Source: an uncultured Collinsella sp.
Lineage (GTDB): Bacteria; Actinomycetota; Coriobacteriia; Coriobacteriales; Coriobacteriaceae
Reading direction: 5' to 3'
DNA length: 17,426 bases
NCBI GenBank assembly: GCA_900541855.1
Contig: UQLD01000030.1
Span: forward strand, 1 to 17,426
In this document: in pieces, positions 14,417 to 17,426 of the stretch
How the letters are laid out: every line of letters begins with the position of its first letter
Position numbering within the stretch: the stretch's first letter is position 1
Notes under the pieces: generated by a model
The model's input: the letters and a program-made list of their open reading frames with translations, nothing else
Databases searched by the model: none
What the model was told of the DNA's origin: nothing
Made by a program: the position numbers and the translations under genes

Positions 14417-15772
14417 TTAGCAGACGCCCTGGGCGAGCATGGCGTCGGCGACCTTCAGGAAGCCGGCGATGTTGGCGCCCATGACGAAGTTGCCCTCCTG
14501 GCCGTACTCCTTGGCGGTGTCGTCCACGTTGTGGAACATGCCGCGCATGAGCTGCTCGAGCTTGCCGTCGACCTCCTCGAAGGTCCAGGACAGGTGCTCG
14601 GCGTTCTGGCTCATCTCCAGGCCGGACACGAGCACGCCGCCGGCGTTGGCAGCCTTACCGGGCATAAAGGCGACGCCGTTCTCCTGGAAGTAGGTCGTGG
14701 CCTCGATGGTCGTGGGCATGTTCGCGCCCTCGCCGACCACCTTGCAGCCGTTGGCGACGAGCGCCTGGGCGTCCTCGAGCAGCAGCGTGTTCTCGCGAGC
14801 GCAGGGCAGCGCGATGTCGCAGGGCAGCTGCCACACGCCACGGCCGTCGCCCTCGTGCCACGTGGCACTGGGCTTCTCGTCGACGTACATAGCGAGCGTA
14901 ACGCCCTTGTCGTGGCCGGAGCGCTTCTTGTTGTAGACATGCTCGAGCACAGTGTAGTCGATGCCGTCGGGATCCTCGACCCAGCCGTGAGTATCGGAGC
15001 AGGCCAGCACCTTGCCGCCGAGCTGGGAGACCTTCTGGACGGCGTAGATAGCGACGTTGCCGGAGCCATGAACGACGACGTTCTTGCCCTCGAAGGAGTC
15101 GCCGCGGCTCTTGAGGTACTCGTCCACAAAGTAAACCAGACCGTAACCGGTGGCCTCGGTACGGGCGAGCGAGCCGCCAAAGGAAAGGCCCTTGCCGGTA
15201 AGGACGCCGGTCCACTCGTTGGTCAGGCGCTTGTACTGACCGAACAGGTAGGCAACCTCGCGGCCGCCAACACCCAGGTCGCCGGCGGGAACGTCGGTGT
15301 TGGGGCCAATGTGGCGATAGAGCTCGGTCATGAAGGACTGGCAGAAGTGCATAATCTCGTTGTTGGACTTGCCCTTGGGGTCAAAGTCGGAACCGCCCTT
15401 GCCGCCGCCCATGGGAAGGGTGGTCAGGCTGTTCTTGAGGATCTGCTCCAGACCCAGGAACTTGAGCATGCCCAGGGTGACCGTCGGGTTAAAGCGCAGG
15501 CCGCCCTTGTAGGGTCCAATGGCAGAGTTGAACTCGACGCGATAGCCGCGGTTGACCTGAACCTTGCCCTGGTCGTCGACCCAGGGAACACGGAACATGA
15601 CAATGCGCTCGGGCTCGACGAGGCGCTCAAGCAGAGCGGCCTCCTCGTACTCGGGATGGGCGTCGAGCGCCGGCTGGATGGTGCCGAGGATCTCGGACGC
15701 GGCCTGGATGAACTCAGGCTGCTCGGGATAGCGGGCCTTGAGCTCTTCGAGAACTTTCTGCGTGTAGCTCAT
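14417..15772 (-). CDS. gdhA: NADP-type glutamate dehydrogenase
   Basis: A 451-residue hexameric-type enzyme that aminates 2-oxoglutarate to glutamate using NAD(P)H and ammonia. Substrate-binding and catalytic residues are visible: K89 (GPYKGG), K125 (MGGGKGGSDFDPKGK) and D165 (VPAGDLGVGGRE). The nucleotide-binding Rossmann motif HGSGNVA lies at about 235-241. Length and the RVPWVDDQG N-terminal motif match the 450-residue NADP-dependent class (EC 1.4.1.4). Cofactor preference is inferred from the class. The start is well supported by GGAGG 4 nt upstream. It is monocistronic, with its own terminator, and its roughly 250-nt upstream region contains AT-rich stretches but no promoter I can fix with confidence. 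Confidence 0.96.
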   Translation of the reverse strand: MSYTQKVLEELKARYPEQPEFIQAASEILGTIQPALDAHPEYEEAALLERLVEPERIVMFRVPWVDDQGKVQVNRGYRVEFNSAIGPYKGGLRFNPTVTLGMLKFLGLEQILKNSLTTLPMGGGKGGSDFDPKGKSNNEIMHFCQSFMTELYRHIGPNTDVPAGDLGVGGREVAYLFGQYKRLTNEWTGVLTGKGLSFGGSLARTEATGYGLVYFVDEYLKSRGDSFEGKNVVVHGSGNVAIYAVQKVSQLGGKVLACSDTHGWVEDPDGIDYTVLEHVYNKKRSGHDKGVTLAMYVDEKPSATWHEGDGRGVWQLPCDIALPCARENTLLLEDAQALVANGCKVVGEGANMPTTIEATTYFQENGVAFMPGKAANAGGVLVSGLEMSQNAEHLSWTFEEVDGKLEQLMRGMFHNVDDTAKEYGQEGNFVMGANIAGFLKVADAMLAQGVC

Positions 15773-15982
15773 GCTTCCTCCAATGATGGGAAACGAAAAA
15801 TGTCGGTCGCGGCACCCTATGCGCCGCGAACTTTATCGAGTATGGATAATATCGCACTGTTGCAGCAAAGTTTCGCATAAGCCGACGAGCAGATGTTTCG
15901 TTTTGATTACGATGCAGGTAGAAGCGTTTTTGAGTGCCTGACATGCAAAACCCGTGTTTCAAACCTGTTTCGTCCACGTGTT

Positions 15983-16020
15983 CCAAACCACCACATTGGG
16001 CACCTTTGTGGTGGTGTTGG
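15983..16020 (-). terminator. REP-like hairpin downstream of the DUF3343 gene
   Basis: ACCACCACA (15987-15995) pairs with TGTGGTGGT (16007-16015), and the stem extends with one bulge to 15983 and 16020. It starts 3 nt past the stop codon. With no T-run it is a possible terminator or 3'-end stabiliser, similar in character to the hairpin abutting the peptidase stop. Confidence 0.5.
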
Positions 16021-16023
16021 TGG

Positions 16024-16419
16024 TTAGAGGACGAGCTGATGGTAGTCGGCGGGGGTTATACGGCCTTCGGTGGCGGCACGGAAGGCGGCGAGGGCATCGC
16101 CCGAGAATGGCATGGCCCAGCACAGCCCGCAGCCTGCGGTAATGGGGCCGGGCAGCGGCATGATGCGCCCGGGCACACCGGCGGCAAGACACAGCTGTTC
16201 GCATTCCATCACATCGAAAGTGCTGTCGAACGACACGATAATCTTGCGTTCGTGGTCGAGAGCGTCACCGGACGAAGCCTCGCGGTGCGACTCGCGATAC
16301 GCAGCCGCCGCTGCCTCTTCCTCGGCCGTATGTCCACAGCCGCCACAGCCGCAGGTGCAAGGCTCGGACCCGTCGCAAGTGCAAGGTTCCCCGGTATCGG
16401 GGCAAATATCATGTGACAC
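16024..16419 (-). CDS. DUF3343 (putative Se/S carrier-like) protein with Cys-rich N-terminus
   Basis: A 131-residue protein. Residues about 59-131 resemble the DUF3343 fold, annotated in Pfam as a putative Se/S carrier: IVSFDSTFDVMECEQLC, then GVPGRIMPLPGPITAGCG with a conserved Cys (C97) in CGLC. Residues 1-30 hold seven cysteines and a histidine (C6, C13, C15, C21, C23, C25, C28, H30) in closely spaced CxC and CxxC pairs, suggesting metal or selenium/sulfur binding. A helical, Ala/Glu-rich linker separates the two. A GTG start at 16419 is chosen because GGGAG lies 5 nt upstream. The ATG at 16434 has no ribosome binding site but would add only five residues. It lies just downstream of mobA in an apparent operon. 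The carrier role is inferred from the family label and context. Confidence 0.8.
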   Translation of the reverse strand: MSHDICPDTGEPCTCDGSEPCTCGCGGCGHTAEEEAAAAAYRESHREASSGDALDHERKIIVSFDSTFDVMECEQLCLAAGVPGRIMPLPGPITAGCGLCWAMPFSGDALAAFRAATEGRITPADYHQLVL

Positions 16420-16448
16420 GGCATCTCCCGTCATTGATGTGTGCAGAT

Positions 16449-17081
16449 CTAGGCGAGCAGCTCGGCTGCCGCAAACTCCTCGGGCGTATTGACGTTCTCG
16501 AAGCAGAGCGTCGAGCCTGCGACCTTAACGATCTGCGGCTCATCCATATAACCAGCCTGAACGCGATTAATCAGGCAGCGAATGCGCTGACGGTCGCAGG
16601 CGAGCAGCTCTTGGGCAACCGGCGCACACGCATCGCGGCGCCAGACGGCACAAAGCGGCTCAATCCCCCGCTCCTCGCGCGGTACGCACACGTCGAGCGC
16701 CTCGGCCTCAGTACGATCGGCAAGCGCACCGATGAGTTCCGGCGAGACAAACGGCATATCGCAGGCGACGATCGCCACGAGCGGCAATCGGGCCGCGGCC
16801 AACGAGCTCGCGATGCCGCGCATGGCGCCCGCCGACCCCTCAAGGTCCGCCACCACACGCGGCACCAGACCGCCAAACGCGCGCTCCTCAAGGTAGGCAA
16901 GCTCGCTGGGACGCGAAGTCGTCACGACTAACTCACCGGCAACTTGCGCCAGCCGACCCAGCACGCGCTCGATGAGCGGCTCGCCGCAAAACGTCATGCG
17001 CGCCTTGTCGCAACCCATGCGCGACGACAGCCCGCCCGCCTGGACGACGCAAGAAAGATCGGCTCGTCTTACGGTAGTCAT
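16449..17081 (-). CDS. mobA: Molybdenum cofactor guanylyltransferase-like nucleotidyltransferase
   Basis: A 210-residue NTP-transferase that would attach GMP (or, in MocA relatives, CMP) to molybdopterin. The N-terminal signature QAGGLSSRMGCDKA lies at about 14-27, the metal-binding ACDMPFV at 106-112, EPLCAVWRRD at 141-150, and NVNTPEEF at 196-203. Length fits MobA. The ATG at 17081 was chosen because the open frame continues upstream through a tRNA gene. GGGGGTG lies about 9 nt upstream. An ATG near 17105 is an alternative. The xanthine-dehydrogenase family usually uses MCD or the sulfurated monooxo form, so MobA versus MocA specificity matters for the neighbouring hydroxylase and cannot be settled here. 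The DUF3343 gene follows closely, and selC precedes it on the same strand. Confidence 0.9.
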   Translation of the reverse strand: MTTVRRADLSCVVQAGGLSSRMGCDKARMTFCGEPLIERVLGRLAQVAGELVVTTSRPSELAYLEERAFGGLVPRVVADLEGSAGAMRGIASSLAAARLPLVAIVACDMPFVSPELIGALADRTEAEALDVCVPREERGIEPLCAVWRRDACAPVAQELLACDRQRIRCLINRVQAGYMDEPQIVKVAGSTLCFENVNTPEEFAAAELLA

Positions 17082-17235
17082 ACGGCAAAACACCCCCATC
17101 GGCATGCTCGAAACCCTATGCACGAAGCTAAATACCGCCGCCGAAATAGCGGCGCTACGAAAAGCTCGTGCAAAAACAAAACAGCGCCTTTGCGGCACGC
17201 AGCAAGACCGCGAGCACAAAAGCGCTGGTAGCGTA

Positions 17236-17332
17236 TGGCGGGAACGTATGTGAATCGAACACATCCAAGACGTTTTGCACGCCTCGCAACGGTTTTGAGG
17301 ACCGCGGAGCCCACCGGAGCCCATCCGTTCCC
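17236..17332 (-). tRNA. selC: Selenocysteine tRNA (anticodon UCA)
   Basis: 97 nt including encoded CCA (17238-17236). The acceptor GGGAACGG (17332-17325) pairs with 17247-17240 except for a G-A mismatch at the eighth pair. The D arm has a 6-bp stem with a CGGT tetraloop (GGGCTC-CGGT-GGGCTC, two G-T pairs), as in bacterial selC. The anticodon loop CCTCAAA in stem GCGGT/ACCGT gives UCA (17298-17296). A long variable arm (GAGGCGT with ACGTCTT, 7 bp) and a TTCGATT T-loop complete it. It implies that selA, selB and selD occur elsewhere in the genome. Confidence 0.93.
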
Positions 17333-17344
17333 AAGTGCGGCGGT

Positions 17345-17350
17345 ATTTTA
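17345..17350 (-). promoter_or_regulatory. Possible -10 box of selC
   Basis: On the - strand TAAAAT lies 12 nt before the mature 5' end of selC, a plausible -10 position. No good -35 lies 16-18 nt upstream. A TTGACA occurs further away (17400-17395), too distant to pair with it. Confidence 0.25.
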
Positions 17351-17426
17351 CCAAACTAGCAGGGTAGTCTTTTTGGGACGTGTCTCTATAGTTTTGTCAA
17401 CCGCGTGCTTCGCGCCATTTCGGCAT

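Noticed and set aside
6810..15880. Other long + strand frames opposite clpX, tig, the hydroxylase genes and gdhA
   Set aside because: All mirror strongly supported - strand genes and have low-complexity Val/Gly/Leu/His composition without motifs or ribosome binding sites.
10441..17081. In-frame UGA/selenocysteine read-through in the genes near selC
   Set aside because: The hydroxylase, gdhA, DUF3343 and mobA frames all end at family-typical C-termini. The stops I checked (FAD subunit, gdhA, DUF3343) are TAA and mobA ends in TAG. I saw no interrupted gene that would continue past a TGA.
17082..17354. N-terminal extension of MobA
   Set aside because: The open frame crosses the complete selC tRNA gene, and family members start near the ATG at 17081.

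Overview
The window looks like a chromosomal segment of a GC-rich Gram-positive gut actinobacterium of the class Coriobacteriia, most likely Collinsella or a close relative. The basis is the GC-rich codon use, the gene order tig-clpP-clpX-valS-folC, the plant-type [2Fe-2S]/molybdopterin hydroxylase typical of gut anaerobes, and intergenic regions full of long palindromes. The genus is inferred from overall character and has not been checked by a search.

Layout, left to right. Positions 1-586 hold no gene. They carry a terminator-like hairpin and several long inverted repeats. An M24B Xaa-Pro-type metallopeptidase follows on the + strand (587-1675), and 1676-2026 is another repeat-rich spacer. 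From there every gene is on the - strand. Read in transcription order from the right end they are: selC (selenocysteine tRNA), mobA, a cysteine-rich DUF3343 (putative Se/S carrier) protein, gdhA, the FAD subunit and the fused [2Fe-2S]/molybdenum subunit of a xanthine-dehydrogenase-family hydroxylase, tRNA-Leu(UAG), tig, clpP, clpX, valS and folC.

Two themes stand out. (1) Selenium and molybdenum: selC, the Mo-cofactor nucleotidyltransferase MobA, a DUF3343 protein with an unusual Cys-rich N-terminus, and a two-subunit molybdenum hydroxylase of the architecture seen in proposed selenium-dependent enzymes lie within about 7 kb, interrupted only by gdhA. This suggests a module that delivers Se and Mo cofactor to a hydroxylase, with MobA and DUF3343 in one operon just downstream of selC. 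(2) Protein quality control and translation: trigger factor, ClpP and ClpX form the usual cluster, followed by valyl-tRNA synthetase and folylpolyglutamate synthase.

The intergenic DNA is the most unusual part. At least three families of large inverted repeats recur in the window: a nested double palindrome with the apex AGCACTAAATGTGCT on both sides of valS, a TTGCGGTGAWATA-ended hairpin in three spacers, and a two-copy element on both sides of the M24 peptidase gene. A single 35-bp perfect palindrome is inserted in one of the latter. In two families the core is conserved while the outer arms differ in sequence yet stay self-complementary, which points to selection on structure or to a mobile/REP-like origin. 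No CRISPR array, IS transposase or prophage gene is visible.
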